From the NCBI RefSeq assembly GCF_047123305.1, contig NZ_CP138918.1, positions 2,356,001-2,420,000 on the forward strand: DNA of 64,000 bases, written 5' to 3'. Source of the stretch: Thalassobius sp047123305. GTDB lineage: Bacteria > Pseudomonadota > Alphaproteobacteria > Rhodobacterales > Rhodobacteraceae. Under the pieces are notes generated by a model, which searched no databases, had not been told where the DNA came from, and saw nothing but the letters and a program-made list of their open reading frames with translations. Every line of letters starts with the position of its first letter. The stretch's first letter is position 1. The translations under genes were made by a program, and so were the position numbers. Shown in pieces: positions 9,076 through 17,444 of the stretch.

Positions 9076-9177
9076 GATCTATTTGTCTCACTTTTGATGC
9101 AAATTTGATTTCATGAGATCACAATATATCAAAAATCGCCATTTAATACGTCACGATGCAAATCTAACTTGAGCGCC

Positions 9178-9858
9178 ATGAAACACGGTGCTCTTGCAAT
9201 TCTTCCCTTGGCTGCTGGCGCAGCTGTCTACGGTTTCGCATTTGGTTTGTTGGCTGCCCAGGTTGGCTTCCCCTGGTGGGGTGTCACTTTGTTGAGCGGC
9301 CTGGTCCACGCTGGATCTTCCCAGATTGTGGCGGTTGAGCAGTTCTCTGGATCCGCTTCTGTGCTGGGTGCGGCCTTGGGAGGCGCGGCACTAAACCTGC
9401 GTTACATCGGCATTGTTGCGTCATTATCAGAGGTTCTAAGTGGCCTTTCGCTACGAATGAAACTGTTAACGATCCACATTACCGGTGATGAAAACTGGGT
9501 GCTAACGATGGTGGAGCGTGCAAAAGACCCTACGATCGGCGCCCGTTTTCTGATCGGTTCTGGGCTGGTGATGATTTCGGTCTGGACCGTCTCAACAACG
9601 CTTGGAGCTGTCGCAGGATCAACCCTGCCAAATCTTGAGCAGTTTGGATTGGGCTTTGCGTTCACAGCCGCTTTTATCGCAATGGCCAGAGGACTATGGT
9701 GCGGATATGCAAATATGCTCCCTTGGTCCTCTAGCTTTGTAACAACAATCGCAGTCGTTTCTCTGGGAACACCGAAAGCCTACGCGATCGTTACCGGGGC
9801 CATGTGTGGCCTCGCCATATCCCATCAGATCAGGAAACGAGGAAGTACCCCACAATGA
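9178..9858 (+). CDS. azlC: AzlC-family branched-chain amino-acid exporter large subunit
   Basis: This 226-residue inner-membrane protein with about five to six helices has the AzlC hallmarks AGSSQIVAVEQF near residue 47 and ALNLRYIGIVASL near 70. AzlC with AzlD forms a LIV-E type exporter of branched-chain amino acids. The ATG at 9178 fits the usual N-terminus; a TTG at 9169 is an alternative three codons earlier. The gene overlaps azlD by an ATGA junction and is divergent from the Lrp regulator, which probably controls it. Confidence 0.9.
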   Translation: MKHGALAILPLAAGAAVYGFAFGLLAAQVGFPWWGVTLLSGLVHAGSSQIVAVEQFSGSASVLGAALGGAALNLRYIGIVASLSEVLSGLSLRMKLLTIHITGDENWVLTMVERAKDPTIGARFLIGSGLVMISVWTVSTTLGAVAGSTLPNLEQFGLGFAFTAAFIAMARGLWCGYANMLPWSSSFVTTIAVVSLGTPKAYAIVTGAMCGLAISHQIRKRGSTPQ

Positions 9859-10151
9859 CTGTTTCTTATTGGATGCTGATCCTCGCCCTTGCGATTGCTG
9901 CATTCACAATCCGGGTGGTCGGACTCTTTGCCGGAGATGCGATCAAGTCGTCGCGTTTCAGCTGGATGTTGGATGAGTTGCCCGGCCTTATTGTCGTCTC
10001 GCTGGTGGCATCCTCATTGGCTGGCCAACCCGCGGAAACCTGGGTTGCCGCCGGCGTTGCTCTGGCCGTTGCGTATTTCACAAATCACGTCATCCTAACG
10101 ATGTTCGTAGGTGTCACGGCTTTTGGATTGCTTATCTGGCTCGGCGTTTGA
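9855..10151 (+). CDS. azlD: AzlD-family branched-chain amino-acid exporter small subunit
   Basis: This 98-residue, almost entirely hydrophobic protein has three to four helices and matches AzlD in length and in motifs such as WMLILALAIAAFTIRVVGLF. Its ATG overlaps the azlC stop, so the two are translationally coupled. It is the small partner needed for AzlC export activity. Nothing unusual is seen. Confidence 0.9.
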   Translation: MTVSYWMLILALAIAAFTIRVVGLFAGDAIKSSRFSWMLDELPGLIVVSLVASSLAGQPAETWVAAGVALAVAYFTNHVILTMFVGVTAFGLLIWLGV

Positions 10152-10213
10152 ATTTCTGGAAAACCAATGCCAGTATTAACATCTCGGACCGTAGCACTGT
10201 TCACACAGCTGAC

Positions 10214-10267
10214 GTTCCTGGTTTCAGTGAATTAAGCGATTGAAGCGAACGTTCGGAATGAGCCCAT
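10214..10267. repeat. Intergenic repeat, family A copy 2
   Basis: This is the second copy of the element at 8484-8537, with the same ordered blocks and the final GAGCCCAT. It lies just after azlD and before a convergent secreted-protein gene. Confidence 0.55.
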
Positions 10268-10310
10268 TTTGATCAATGCTGCAGGCCGCATGAATGGCTG
10301 CTTCCTGTGA

Positions 10311-10841
10311 TTACCTTAGAATACGACCATCCGGCGTACGTACGCTTATGACTTCCACTGAAACGTCCAAATCGGATGTGAGGACATCAGTTGGCAAGTC
10401 GGGGGCGGCTAGTCTGAGCGACTGGGTTTCTTGTGGTAGTACAATTGGGACTAAAAGTGCCGTTCCAAAGCGTTGTTCGCCTGCGAAGCCAACCTCCTTC
10501 AGAACTATCGAACTGCCCATCGCCAAGTAGCGAACACCATAGTTGAAGGAAGCGACACGCTCCTCTGAGCGGTTCGAAACGGAACACCGCAATATCCAAA
10601 AACCTGTGCCAAGTGCCTCTGAACGTTCGGGCAGAAAACGGCACTCCGTCACATCAATGCTTTTCCCAATTGGTGGTGGTGGGCGATATGTCAGAGGGCA
10701 GTCTTCGGCGTTAACGTCGCCATCTGAGGTTGGCGGCAAGCACGCGTCGAAAGAACTACTGAGACCCTGCGCTGATAAATTTCCCGCAATCGTCAAGCAA
10801 ATAGTCAGGGCAACAAATACCAATTTCCCACTTTGCATCAT
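10311..10841 (-). CDS. Small secreted protein of unknown function
   Basis: This is a 176-residue protein with a clear Sec signal peptide (about residues 1-25, hydrophobic LVFVALTICLTIAG, cleavage near SAQG). The mature part has four cysteines (in DACLPP, EDCPLT, TECRFL, LRCSVS), enough for two disulfides, a proline-rich YRPPPPIG and many beta-prone stretches. No family is recognised. It lies alone, convergent with azlCD, and is flanked by two different intergenic repeats. A periplasmic or cell-surface beta-sandwich is the best guess. Confidence 0.6.
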   Translation of the reverse strand: MMQSGKLVFVALTICLTIAGNLSAQGLSSSFDACLPPTSDGDVNAEDCPLTYRPPPPIGKSIDVTECRFLPERSEALGTGFWILRCSVSNRSEERVASFNYGVRYLAMGSSIVLKEVGFAGEQRFGTALLVPIVLPQETQSLRLAAPDLPTDVLTSDLDVSVEVISVRTPDGRILR

Positions 10842-10860
10842 TCGATCATGTTACGAAAAA

Positions 10861-10911
10861 AGCGGTCATTGGTGCAACCACAGCGAAAGGGCGGCTTTGT
10901 CCGCTTCGCAG
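10861..10911. repeat. Intergenic repeat, family B copy 1
   Basis: AGCGGTCATTGGTGCAACC followed by CAGCGAAAGG and GGCTTTGTCCGC matches 44944-44993 (AGCAGTCATTGGAGCATC, CAGCGAATTGG, GCTTTGTCCCGC). Looser relatives with AGCGGAC cores are seen near 23100, 30470, 37100 and 45065. Confidence 0.5.
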
Positions 10912-11107
10912 TCATCTGTCGATACCCAGATTTCGCTGGCGCAGCGAACGATCCGTTCGATGGGCTGCACTGTAGCATTGCTTAGTCGCGTTTAGCGACA
11001 GAGCTGGGCCGAAAGTCGACACTCACACCGTTGAGGTCGGCCCGACACAACTTCTGGCGACGGCACTCTGTCGTTGACAAACCTTGAGTTTTTCTACAGC
11101 TTCCGCC

Positions 11108-11296
11108 GCGATGGTTCCTGCTGTGCCAAAGGCCGCGCAGGATGAAAAGGGAATACGGTGAGGAGTAGCCAATAGGCGCCAATTCCGTAACTGCCCCCGC
11201 AACTGTAAGCGGTGAGCAAACTGTCAAAACCACTGGGCACCTGCCTGGGAAGGGACAGCAAGCTTCGATCCGCAAAGTCAGGAGACCTGCCATCGT
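11108..11296 (+). promoter_or_regulatory. Cobalamin (adenosylcobalamin-class) riboswitch upstream of the B12 uptake operon
   Basis: The leader shows the conserved cobalamin aptamer blocks in order: a GGTTCC-like P2 start, AAAAGGGAA around 11144, CAATTCCGTAACTGCCCCCGC near 11185-11206, AACCACTGGG near 11230, GGGAAGG near 11250, and the closing GTCAGGAGACCTGCC at 11277-11291. It lies 40-100 bp before genes for a cobalamin importer, which fits its function as a B12-dependent OFF switch. CGGGC...GCCCG at 11316-11326 just before the GGAGG at 11328 may be the expression platform. Confidence 0.93.
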
Positions 11297-11337
11297 AGAC
11301 AAGCAACCAACCGGGCGGTGGGCCCGTGGAGGACAAA

Positions 11338-11418
11338 ATGATAGACATTCATGGGGTGACCCATCGTGACTGCCTGACTCCGTCGACGAGGCAGCAATGG
11401 ACGCATATCTCTATTTAG
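11338..11418 (+). CDS. Possible 26-codon leader ORF between riboswitch and first structural gene
   Basis: An ATG at 11338 follows a strong GGAGGAC site at 11328-11334. It opens a 26-codon frame (MIDIHGVTHRDCL...) that ends with TAG at 11416-11418, 22 bases inside the next gene in another frame. A small stem TGCCT/AGGCA (11371-11375 with 11389-11393) buries the weak Shine-Dalgarno of the following gene. Translation of this ORF could open that stem and couple the two. No homologue is recognised and it may not be a functional peptide. Confidence 0.4.
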   Translation: MIDIHGVTHRDCLTPSTRQQWTHISI

Positions 11419-12116
11419 TTTCCGCCAGCTACGTTAGCCATGCCAAGTTTCGCAACCTGGCCAAGGCACTGATCCGTGCAGCCCCTTGTTCAGCACGCGC
11501 CGTTCGGCTTGAGGGTTCGGGTGACGGGATGTGGCATGCGCTGGATGAATTGAGCGGCCAAGGTGCCAGCCGTATCGAGCTGCGGCCCATAGGCCTGCCC
11601 TTTTCGCAAAGCCTTGAGAAATGGTTGCCAAACGCAGCAGCAAGCTGGCTTGATCGACACGGGCCTGGAGCGCCGGATCTTTTCATGGGCGCCGTTTTGC
11701 AGGCCGACAATCGCGTCATCCAGTCCGCAGCTCGCGCACGCATTGAGCTGACACGCATTCACCCAAAGGCGGATGGCGAGATCGGCAATGGCTGGGACTC
11801 GCCCCCTGATTTTCGTCACCACATTCTTGTCTGTGCCGGACCGCGTTGTCATCTGAAAGACGCGCCCAATCTGGTAGACGCACTGAAGTCCGAGCTGGGC
11901 CGTGAGCGGGTCAGCTCGCAGTGCCTTGTTACCACCACCGGTTGTCTTTTCCCATGCAATTCGGGCCCGGTGATCGTGCACTACCCCCGCGGAAATTGGT
12001 ATCGCGTCGCCGATTTGAGCGACATCCGTGACTTCGTTGCGCAAGCGTTGTGCGCGAACACAATCCCAAAGCATCTTCTCATTCATCAAACAGAGGACCA
12101 TCAAGTATCTGCTTAA
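11397..12116 (+). CDS. CbiX-like/2Fe-2S thioredoxin-fold protein of the B12 operon
   Basis: This is a 239-residue predicted cytoplasmic protein in two parts. Residues 1-125 resemble a CbiX-type (sirohydrochlorin chelatase-like) half. Residues 135-225 resemble a 2Fe-2S ferredoxin of the thioredoxin fold, with HILVCAGPRCHLKDA and TTTGCLFPCNSGP supplying four cysteines for a cluster. Such proteins are often found beside cobalamin transport and cobaltochelatase genes, suggesting cobalt or corrinoid handling. It is the first full-length gene after the riboswitch and overlaps the following btuF frame. The function is inferred from context. Confidence 0.65.
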   Translation: MDAYLYLVSASYVSHAKFRNLAKALIRAAPCSARAVRLEGSGDGMWHALDELSGQGASRIELRPIGLPFSQSLEKWLPNAAASWLDRHGPGAPDLFMGAVLQADNRVIQSAARARIELTRIHPKADGEIGNGWDSPPDFRHHILVCAGPRCHLKDAPNLVDALKSELGRERVSSQCLVTTTGCLFPCNSGPVIVHYPRGNWYRVADLSDIRDFVAQALCANTIPKHLLIHQTEDHQVSA

Positions 12117-13035
12117 AGCGCTTATCCCCTTCGCCCTGACTGCAACGGCTTCAATGGCCGACACCGTCACCGTGTCCAACTGTGGCACTGAATACAACTT
12201 CGTTACGGTACCGACCCGTGCAATTACCCTGAACCAGCAAGCCACCGAAGTGATGCTGGCGCTTGGACTGCAAGGATCGATGATAGGCACTGCCTATCTG
12301 GACGACGCGATTCCCACCCAATGGAAAGACGCATTCGACAGCGTCCCTGTTTTGGCCGAAAAATACCCGGCGGCTGAGGTCGTTCTGAAAGAAGATCCGG
12401 ACTTCCTGTTTGCAGGTTTTGGCTCGGCTTTCTCCGAGAAAAATCTGGGCAAAGCAAAGAAATGGCATGACCTTGAGGTCGGCACCTATCTGGTGGATGC
12501 CTCCTGCAAGGCTTATCATCCGAAGAACGAGCCGCTGACCATTGAACCGATCCTAAAGGACATCGAAGTCATCGGGGACATCTTCCACGTGGAAGACCGT
12601 GCGGACACGTTGATCGCAGAAACCAAAGCCCGCATTGACGCCGTGGGGAACAACCCGGCTGGCGCGGGCCGCACTGCGTTCATCTATGACAGCGGCACCG
12701 ACACCCCCTATTCCATCGGTTGCTGCGGCGGTCCCGCCCTTGTTGCCAAGACTGCGGGGCTGAACAGCATCAGCGCTGACGTGGAGGGCACCTGGGTCGA
12801 CGTCGCATGGGAGGTCGTCGTCGCCGCTGACCCCGATGTGATCGTGCTGATCGAAGCGGGCTGGTCCACAGCCGCAGAGAAACGCGAATATATGGAAAAT
12901 GATCCGGTTCTCTCCGAATTGACCGCCGTGAAAGAAAGCAAGTTCGTCACCGTTCCGTTCTCGGAAACCCTGCTTGGCATGCGTTTTGCCGACGGCGTCG
13001 AGAACGTGAACGCCCAACTGGCGGCCATGAAGTAA
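12028..13035 (+). CDS. btuF: Cobalamin ABC transporter substrate-binding protein (BtuF-like)
   Basis: This is a periplasmic helical-backbone (TroA/BtuF) metal-chelate binding protein. It has two lobes, with TRAITLNQQATEVMLALGL at the start of the first and DPDVIVLIEAGW in the second. The start is uncertain. GTG 12028 gives 335 residues and overlaps the upstream gene by 89 bp with an odd 25-residue lead. The homologous N-terminus (KYLLKALIPFALTATASMA, a normal signal peptide) begins at ATC 12100, right after AGAGGA. The riboswitch and adjacent btuC/btuD make cobalamin the likely ligand, though siderophore binders look similar. Confidence 0.85.
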   Translation: MTSLRKRCARTQSQSIFSFIKQRTIKYLLKALIPFALTATASMADTVTVSNCGTEYNFVTVPTRAITLNQQATEVMLALGLQGSMIGTAYLDDAIPTQWKDAFDSVPVLAEKYPAAEVVLKEDPDFLFAGFGSAFSEKNLGKAKKWHDLEVGTYLVDASCKAYHPKNEPLTIEPILKDIEVIGDIFHVEDRADTLIAETKARIDAVGNNPAGAGRTAFIYDSGTDTPYSIGCCGGPALVAKTAGLNSISADVEGTWVDVAWEVVVAADPDVIVLIEAGWSTAAEKREYMENDPVLSELTAVKESKFVTVPFSETLLGMRFADGVENVNAQLAAMK

Positions 13036-14043
13036 ATGGTGGTTCGGTTTCCAATCCTCTTCCCCATCAGTTTGTTGGTGCTTGGTCTTGTGGTCTTGGC
13101 TGGCATCCTATGGGGCACAGCCGAGATCAGCTGGGCCGACCGTTTTGCAATACTGTTGGGGAGCGACGATGCACCACGTGGGTTGTCGCTGATCATCTGG
13201 CAATGGCGCATCCCACGCGTCTTGGCAGTTGGGGTGATTGGGGCCGGATTGGCGCTAGCAGGGGCGTTGATGCAAACGGCCCTGCGCAATCCGATGGCAG
13301 ATCCCTATCTTATGGGGCTGTCATCAGGGGCATCAGCCGCCGCAGTGGGCGCAATCATTTGGTTGCCCGATTGGGTCACCGACAGCTTCGGCGTCCCGGC
13401 TATTGCCTTTATCGGCGCAGCATTGGCTTTTCTGATGACGATCACCCTGTCTGGGCGGCGCGGACACCCTCTGGATCCGTTAATCGTCATTCTGGCGGGC
13501 GTTGCCGTTTCGTTGATGTTTCAATCGCTAACGGCGTTTTTCTTGTATATCGGTGACCCGCACGCCACGCGCACTGCTCTGGGCTGGTTGATGGGAACCG
13601 CTGGCAACACCGCATGGCACGAAGTTCCAATGATCACCGTCGCCCTGATTGTGATCGGTGGCTGGGCGATTTTCAATGCCAATGCTCTGGATGCCACCCT
13701 TCTGGGCGAAGAGCGCGCCCAAGCCTTGGGCGTGCGCACGGCGCGGCTGCGCATGTGGATCTTTTTGGCCACGGTCACATTGACCGGTCTGGCCGTCGCA
13801 GTTGCCGGGATCGTCGGCTTTGTTGGCCTGATCATCCCGCACATGGCCAGGATTCTGATCGGCGCTCGTCACCGGGTTTTGCTTCCGCTCACCATGGCAC
13901 TGGGCGCCATAGTCCTGATTGCAGTCGACCTTCTCTGTCGTACCATCCTGGCCCCAGAAGAGCTGCCTTTGGGGGTCCTTCTCGCGCTTTTTGCAGCCCC
14001 ACCTTTTATAATGATATTGCGAGGGTTGCACCGTGCCGCGTAA
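13036..14043 (+). CDS. btuC: Cobalamin ABC transporter permease (BtuC/FecCD family)
   Basis: This 335-residue protein with about ten membrane helices belongs to the FecCD/BtuC family. RIPRVLAVGVIGAGLALAGA, NPMADPYLMGLSSGASAAAV and GFVGLIIPHMAR are classic family motifs, the last forming the cytoplasmic coupling loop. The ATG directly abuts the stop of btuF and the 3' end overlaps btuD by 11 bp, so all three are one transcription unit. It carries corrinoid through the inner membrane. Confidence 0.92.
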   Translation: MVVRFPILFPISLLVLGLVVLAGILWGTAEISWADRFAILLGSDDAPRGLSLIIWQWRIPRVLAVGVIGAGLALAGALMQTALRNPMADPYLMGLSSGASAAAVGAIIWLPDWVTDSFGVPAIAFIGAALAFLMTITLSGRRGHPLDPLIVILAGVAVSLMFQSLTAFFLYIGDPHATRTALGWLMGTAGNTAWHEVPMITVALIVIGGWAIFNANALDATLLGEERAQALGVRTARLRMWIFLATVTLTGLAVAVAGIVGFVGLIIPHMARILIGARHRVLLPLTMALGAIVLIAVDLLCRTILAPEELPLGVLLALFAAPPFIMILRGLHRAA

Positions 14044-14833
14044 CGCCACTCCGACCGAGATCGCGCTCCAGATCCAAAACCTCGCCGTCGATGTTGGCAA
14101 GTCGACCTTCGTGCAGGGCGCGACGCTTACCGTTCCAAAAGGTGAAATCCACGGGCTGCTCGGGCCAAACGGCGCTGGCAAGACCACGCTTCTGCGTAAG
14201 CTTTATCGTGCGGCGAGGGCCAGCGCAGAGATTATCCAAGCCTTTGGCCGCCCTATCGATGATCACAGTTCGCTCGAATGGGCGAAACTCGTGGGGGCAC
14301 TTGTACAAAGCTCGGGCCTCTTAGCTGGGCTGACCCCACAAGATATTGTCGAGATCGGCCTGTCTATCCTTGAACTCGATCGATCCGAGATTGCAGATCG
14401 GCGTGACGAGGCGCTTTCACTGGTTGGGCTTAGCGACAAGGCCAATCAGCCGGCGGGAAACCTGTCAGGTGGCGAACTTCAGCGTTGCTATTTCGCGCAG
14501 CTCTTGGCGTGTGACCCCGAAATCTACATCTTGGACGAACCGACAAACCACCTGGATCTGCACTATCAGTTGGCTCTGTTGGACGAGGTGCAGCGCCGGG
14601 GGCGCACGGTTTTGATGACGTTGCACGATCTGTCTTTGGCGAAACGCTATTGCGATCAGGTCTATTTGATGTCTGCTGGTCAAATCGTCGATCGCGGCAC
14701 GCCCGATCAGGTCCTCACCGGAGAGGCCTTAATGCAATACTATCAAGTAGACGGGCAGTTTCAGGGCGCTGCACTGTCCCTTGTTGGACCTGTTCAGGCG
14801 CAGGCCTCTGGGAAACACTACGCGAGACGTTAA
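14033..14833 (+). CDS. btuD: Cobalamin ABC transporter ATP-binding protein (BtuD-like)
   Basis: This 266-residue ATPase starts with GTG inside the end of btuC. Motifs are Walker A GPNGAGKTTLLRKL (about residue 44), the signature NLSGGELQRCYFAQ (about 142) and Walker B EIYILDEPTNHLDL (about 162), with the switch histidine in MTLHDLSLAK. It belongs to the FepC/BtuD group and completes the importer. The last about 20 residues are poorly conserved tail. It ends 173 bp before the convergent gbcB gene. Confidence 0.92.
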   Translation: MPRNATPTEIALQIQNLAVDVGKSTFVQGATLTVPKGEIHGLLGPNGAGKTTLLRKLYRAARASAEIIQAFGRPIDDHSSLEWAKLVGALVQSSGLLAGLTPQDIVEIGLSILELDRSEIADRRDEALSLVGLSDKANQPAGNLSGGELQRCYFAQLLACDPEIYILDEPTNHLDLHYQLALLDEVQRRGRTVLMTLHDLSLAKRYCDQVYLMSAGQIVDRGTPDQVLTGEALMQYYQVDGQFQGAALSLVGPVQAQASGKHYARR

Positions 14834-14974
14834 TTTCAGGTGATATCACCATTCTGACAGCCAACCCCGACACGGGAAACCAAGACCTCTTGTCTGGCTC
14901 TGGTTTATCCTACGCGATCGGCAAGGCAGTGGCGAACGAAGAGAAAGCTGGGATTTCTAAGCCTACTCAAGTGG

Positions 14975-15001
14975 AAGGGGCGACCCATCGAGTTGCCCCT
15001 T
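14975..15001. terminator. Bidirectional hairpin between convergent btuFCD and gbcAB operons
   Basis: AAGGGGCGAC at 14975-14984 pairs with GTTGCCCCTT at 14992-15001 (ten pairs, one G-T) around a 7-base loop. It lies between two convergent stops. Neither side has a strong T tract, so it may act as a weak bidirectional terminator or a 3' mRNA protector. Confidence 0.5.
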
Positions 15002-15005
15002 CTAT

Positions 15006-16085
15006 TCAGATCTCGACCGCGACCTTGCCGATCGGGTTAGAACAGCAAGCAAGGATATATCCAGCCTCGATATCCTCTTCCGAGATGCCGCCATTGTGAA
15101 CCATGTGAACCTCTCCCTCGACTTTTCTAACCTTGCAGGTGCCGCAGACGCCGAAAGTGCAACCTGATGGAATGTTCAATCCGGCAGCCTTCGCCGCGGC
15201 CAATACCGTGTCGGTTTCTGTGCATTGATAGGTTACACCCGAAGTCGTGAAACACAGCTCGGCCGCGGTGGCGTCATCAGGAACCACATCGTCCAGATCG
15301 GGTGTTTCTTCCTTGGTCTCAATTGGTGCGCCAAAACTCTCCTGATGATAGTGATCCATGTCGAAGCCTAGACCCGCTAGCGCCTCACGAACGGCCTGCA
15401 TGAACGGCTCGGGACCACAGCAATACACCTCACGGTCGAGGTAGTCGGGTGCCATCAGGCCCAGCATAAGCTGATTGAACTGGCCCTGATAGCCGGTCCA
15501 AGGTCTGTAGCGGTCGGCTTCCTCGACGACGAATTTCAGGTCCAGACCATCGGTACGGCTGGCCATCTGTTCCAGCCGCTGGCGGAAGATGATTTCCGAA
15601 GGGCGTTTGGCGCAGTTAATGAACACAATATCTAAATCCTGGCCTTCGTCCCAAATGCAGGTGGTCATTGACATCATCGGGGTGATGCCGGATCCGGCCG
15701 AGATGAACAGATGCTTGCGTGCCGTACTGCCCGCATTGGTAAACAGGCCCGCCGGACCAATCGCCTTGAGGGTCATACCCGGCTTCAGATTGTCCAGCAT
15801 CCAACGTGTGCCGATACTGTTGGGTTGAGCTTTGGCTGTGATGGTTATCGACCGGGGACGCGAGGGCGAGGATGAGATCGTATAGGTGCGATGCACCACC
15901 CCGCCGGGCTGTCCGGTCGCTGGGATTTCCAGGGTCAGGAATTGGCCCGGATCATAGGCGAACAGCGCCCCCGAGGCGGCACGAAACGAAAAGCTCGCCG
16001 TGTTGGGCATTTCCGGCACAACCGAGACACATTCCAGCAGTTCGTTGTCCGTCCAAAGCGCGGGGGTAGGGAACATTTCATTCAT
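15006..16085 (-). CDS. gbcB: Flavodoxin-reductase/ferredoxin component of a Rieske demethylase (GbcB-like)
   Basis: This 359-residue electron-transfer protein has three domains. The FAD domain (about 15-110) contains HRTYTISSSPSRP. The NAD(P) domain (about 115-235) contains FISAGSGITPMMSM and YCCGPEPFM. The C-terminal plant-type 2Fe-2S ferredoxin (about 275-359) contains CTFGVCGTCKV. It passes electrons from NADH to the Rieske oxygenase GbcA encoded 5 bp upstream. This fits glycine betaine monooxygenase, which removes one methyl of glycine betaine as formaldehyde, although stachydrine- or carnitine-type enzymes share the layout. Expression should follow the cobalamin riboswitch upstream of gbcA. 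Confidence 0.82.
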   Translation of the reverse strand: MNEMFPTPALWTDNELLECVSVVPEMPNTASFSFRAASGALFAYDPGQFLTLEIPATGQPGGVVHRTYTISSSPSRPRSITITAKAQPNSIGTRWMLDNLKPGMTLKAIGPAGLFTNAGSTARKHLFISAGSGITPMMSMTTCIWDEGQDLDIVFINCAKRPSEIIFRQRLEQMASRTDGLDLKFVVEEADRYRPWTGYQGQFNQLMLGLMAPDYLDREVYCCGPEPFMQAVREALAGLGFDMDHYHQESFGAPIETKEETPDLDDVVPDDATAAELCFTTSGVTYQCTETDTVLAAAKAAGLNIPSGCTFGVCGTCKVRKVEGEVHMVHNGGISEEDIEAGYILACCSNPIGKVAVEI

Positions 16086-16090
16086 GGGCC

Positions 16091-17326
16091 TTACTCCGCC
16101 GCTATCAGGTTGCGCCCGGTCAGGCAGCGCACCAGGTGGTTGGCATACCAGTCGACAAACTGGATTACGCCATCTTCGTGGGTCGGGGAATATGGTCCGG
16201 GCGTGTAGACTGGCGAGTTGATGCCCTTCTGATTGTCTTCGACCACGATCCGGTCTTCGTCATTGGTGGCGATCCAGACTTCGGTCAGGCGTTTCAAATC
16301 GTAATCCACGCCCTCTTGTGCGTCCTTGTGGACCAGCCATTTGGTGGTGACTTCGGTTTCGGTTGGGCTGATCGGGGAAACGCGGAACAAAATGGAGTGG
16401 TCCGGCAGGAAGTGGTTCCATGTGGTCGGATAGAGGAACTGGACCAGTGGTCCTGCATCGGTTAGGGGGATGCGCCCCAGCGGTTTGGACACGGCAGGTT
16501 TACCGTCCATCGTATAGCTGACGGCCCCATTCAAAAGCGGCATGCGCGCCACGCGGAACTGACCACTTTTGTCCAGCTGGAAACGGGCGGGAACGCCGGC
16601 TGCCTCGTTCCGATCCCAATGTGATTGAACCTGTGAGGAAACGCCTTCTGGTGAGACACCGGTGACCGAGGGATCCTCGGGATAGGTGCGGCACAGCGAT
16701 GGGTGATTGCCCGCGCAGTGATAGCATTCGCGGTTGTTTTCCCAGACCAGTTTCCAGTTGCCATTTTCGATGATCGAGCTTTCATAGGCCACTTTGGCAT
16801 TGCTGAGGTCGTGCGGCACAAGATAGGGGTGCACGGTGTCAGCGAACGGTTCAAAGGACGGGGCCTCATCAGCCAAACAGATAAAAATCAACCCTTCCAG
16901 CTCGCGGCAATGCACTGTCCGCAAGCTGTACTGCGAGGCGTCGAAATCCGGACCCATGTCGCGCGCCCAAAGAAGCGATCCATCCAGCTCATACGTCCAT
17001 TGGTGATAAGGGCAGACCAGTTTCGGCGAGGTGCCTTTCTTGGATTTGCACACCACAGACCCGCGGTGGCGACAGGCATTGTGAAACGCGCGGACCACGC
17101 CATCATTGCCCCGCACGATCACCACATTGTAAGCCCCGACCTGATGCGTGACAAAATTGCCCGGTTTGGGAATCTCGCAGGCCGGAATGGCAAACAACCA
17201 TTCGCGGTAGAAAATCTGGCGCATGTCCAGGTCAAAGACACCTGGATCATTGTAAAACGCCTGTTCCAGAGAAAAGTTCTTCTGTCGGCCCATCAATTTG
17301 GCCAGGATCTCGCTATCGTGGAGCAT
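16091..17326 (-). CDS. gbcA: Rieske non-heme iron oxygenase, glycine betaine demethylase-like (GbcA)
   Basis: This 411-residue oxygenase alpha subunit has the Rieske ligands C85-x-H87 in NACRHRGSVVC and C105/H108 in CPYHQW. The mononuclear iron site follows, with H203 and H208 in NRECYHCAGNHPSL and a later aspartate in the ATNDEDRIVVEDNQ region. It has the length and motifs of GbcA/Stc2 demethylases that act on quaternary amines. The start ATG has AAGGAGG ahead of it. A cobalamin riboswitch lies 120 bp upstream on the same strand, implying repression when B12 is plentiful. The substrate (glycine betaine) is inferred from the family. Confidence 0.85.
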   Translation of the reverse strand: MLHDSEILAKLMGRQKNFSLEQAFYNDPGVFDLDMRQIFYREWLFAIPACEIPKPGNFVTHQVGAYNVVIVRGNDGVVRAFHNACRHRGSVVCKSKKGTSPKLVCPYHQWTYELDGSLLWARDMGPDFDASQYSLRTVHCRELEGLIFICLADEAPSFEPFADTVHPYLVPHDLSNAKVAYESSIIENGNWKLVWENNRECYHCAGNHPSLCRTYPEDPSVTGVSPEGVSSQVQSHWDRNEAAGVPARFQLDKSGQFRVARMPLLNGAVSYTMDGKPAVSKPLGRIPLTDAGPLVQFLYPTTWNHFLPDHSILFRVSPISPTETEVTTKWLVHKDAQEGVDYDLKRLTEVWIATNDEDRIVVEDNQKGINSPVYTPGPYSPTHEDGVIQFVDWYANHLVRCLTGRNLIAAE

Positions 17327-17331
17327 TTCGT

Positions 17332-17383
17332 TCCTCCTTGCCGCAACCCCGCGGCCGTTTCGCTAGAGCGAAGGGCAAGAGGA
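17332..17383 (-). promoter_or_regulatory. Putative Shine-Dalgarno-sequestering element of gbcA
   Basis: In the gbcA mRNA, TCCTCTTGCC (complement of 17374-17383) can pair with GGCAAGGAGGA (complement of 17332-17342), which contains the Shine-Dalgarno of gbcA, with only a one-base bulge. This is the arrangement expected of a translational OFF riboswitch. The alternative structure has not been modelled. Confidence 0.5.
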
Positions 17384-17444
17384 CAACTCCCGAACGCGGA
17401 TGAGAACAGCGACCGGATCAAAGCCCCCACTGCCACCCGCAGTT

